Of a DNA stretch of 18,929 nucleotides, positions 18,465 to 18,929 are shown piece after piece; positions within the stretch are counted from its first letter, which is position 1; each line of letters starts with the position of its first letter. The notes beneath the pieces were generated by a model that worked only from the letters and a program-made list of their open reading frames with translations, did not search any database and had not been told where the DNA came from. The translations under genes and the position numbers were made by a program. This DNA is from Candolleomyces eurysporus (lineage: Eukaryota > Basidiomycota > Agaricomycetes > Agaricales > Psathyrellaceae): assembly GCA_027579435.1 (NCBI GenBank), contig JANBPK010001026.1:1-18929 (forward strand), given 5' to 3'.

Positions 18465-18929
18465 ACACCCTCCCAAATTCGCGAGTCTGTTCGTAAAGTT
18501 CGCGAATCGACGTAGATAATTAAAGAGATCTTCTTGAAGGAAGGGAAATATAAGAGTTGAAGTTATCCCTGACTGTCAACTAAGCAGACGCCCTAGAGCA
18601 CGAAGGAACGTTGAGTAAGATGGTTCTGCGACGACACTTTAAGTTCACGAAGGTCTCGCGAGCGTATCTGAAACGCAGTCATACAATTCGAAGTCTAACC
18701 AGCATGCCTGACCTGGCGAGGTACGATGCTGGAGGGAGTTGTGCAAATTACAAGGGAATTCGCCCTGACATTCGCTAAGTGGAAGGCTTCACGAAGCAGC
18801 CGGTGGCTTCGAGAATCGATGAGCGATCCGCTAAGTCAATAAGCGTTGACATGACCAGAATTGGAAGGAACGGAAGCAGTCATCAATATCGGACAGCTAA
18901 TCCGAAGTTCGTGAACCTGCTCGGAAAAA
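18465..18929 (+). other. Non-coding sequence after Gag-protease, partly related to the 13.8-16.0 kb module
   Basis: All frames are interrupted. ATAATTAAAGAG near 18517 matches the same word near 13816. AGAGTTGAAGTTATCCCTGA and CTGTCAACT near 18555-18585 match the CGAGAGTTG...ACTGCTGACT stretch of copy A and the minus strand of copy B. Words of the form TTCRCGAA recur. No reverse transcriptase motif appears before the window ends. Confidence 0.45.

Noticed and set aside
1..18929. tRNA or rRNA genes
   Set aside because: I found no cloverleaf with A and B boxes and no conserved rRNA block on reading both strands; a covariance-model scan could not be run.

Overview
The window looks like accessory DNA from a mushroom-type basidiomycete (Agaricomycetes). 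Introns of about 45-75 nt, mostly with GT...AG ends, interrupt most of the host-like genes. The genes belong to families expanded in those genomes: a KDZ transposase with a CxC2 cysteine cluster, TET/JBP dioxygenases, a copia-type Gag and a Ty3/gypsy Gag-protease. I found no bacterial-type operon, rRNA, tRNA or CRISPR array. The scattered single Ns are ambiguous consensus positions. At three of them (3203, 10401, 17947) leaving the N out restores a broken reading frame.

Left half (1 to about 9560). This is a multigene cassette resembling the KDZ transposons that carry TET/JBP genes in basidiomycetes. The 5' part of a KDZ transposase gene runs leftwards out of the window (1-787, minus). Diverging from it is a long, spliced gene for a 796-residue protein with an HMG-box-like N-terminal segment and a basic/acidic tail (1013-3458, plus). 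Next come two tandem paralogous TET/JBP 2-oxoglutarate/Fe(II) dioxygenase genes. The first (3636-4976) keeps all recognisable catalytic residues. The second (5098-6401) has a frameshift and has lost both iron-binding histidines. A spliced gene for a 252-residue protein I do not recognise follows (7052-7881). About 1.7 kb of gene-free DNA then holds a 43-45 bp minisatellite, a degenerate repeat built on CTGCCGG, and scattered GCAGCCGC octamers. These could be subterminal repeats of the transposon.

Right half (about 9700-18929). This is LTR-retrotransposon territory without an intact pol. The first unit (about 9728-13792) has a candidate LTR or promoter, an accessory ORF with a Cys cluster and a hydrophobic stretch, a copia-type Gag without a zinc knuckle, and a further ORF of unknown function. 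The last two lie in one frame, interrupted by TGA and TAG. Next is a gene-poor region (13.8-16.1 kb) containing two diverged copies, in opposite orientation, of one roughly 560-nt segment. A short minus-strand gypsy reverse-transcriptase remnant (16188-16338) follows. A gypsy LTR beginning TGTAACG abuts it, so the element appears nested. That element has a leader rich in inverted repeats and a Gag-protease ORF (16751-18464). After its stop comes non-coding DNA partly related to the 13.8-16.0 kb segments, up to the window edge.

Taken together, a DNA transposon may pair its transposase with DNA-demethylation-type enzymes and a chromatin-type protein. It sits beside decayed or non-autonomous retroelements. 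Family calls rest on motifs read by eye; no database search was run.
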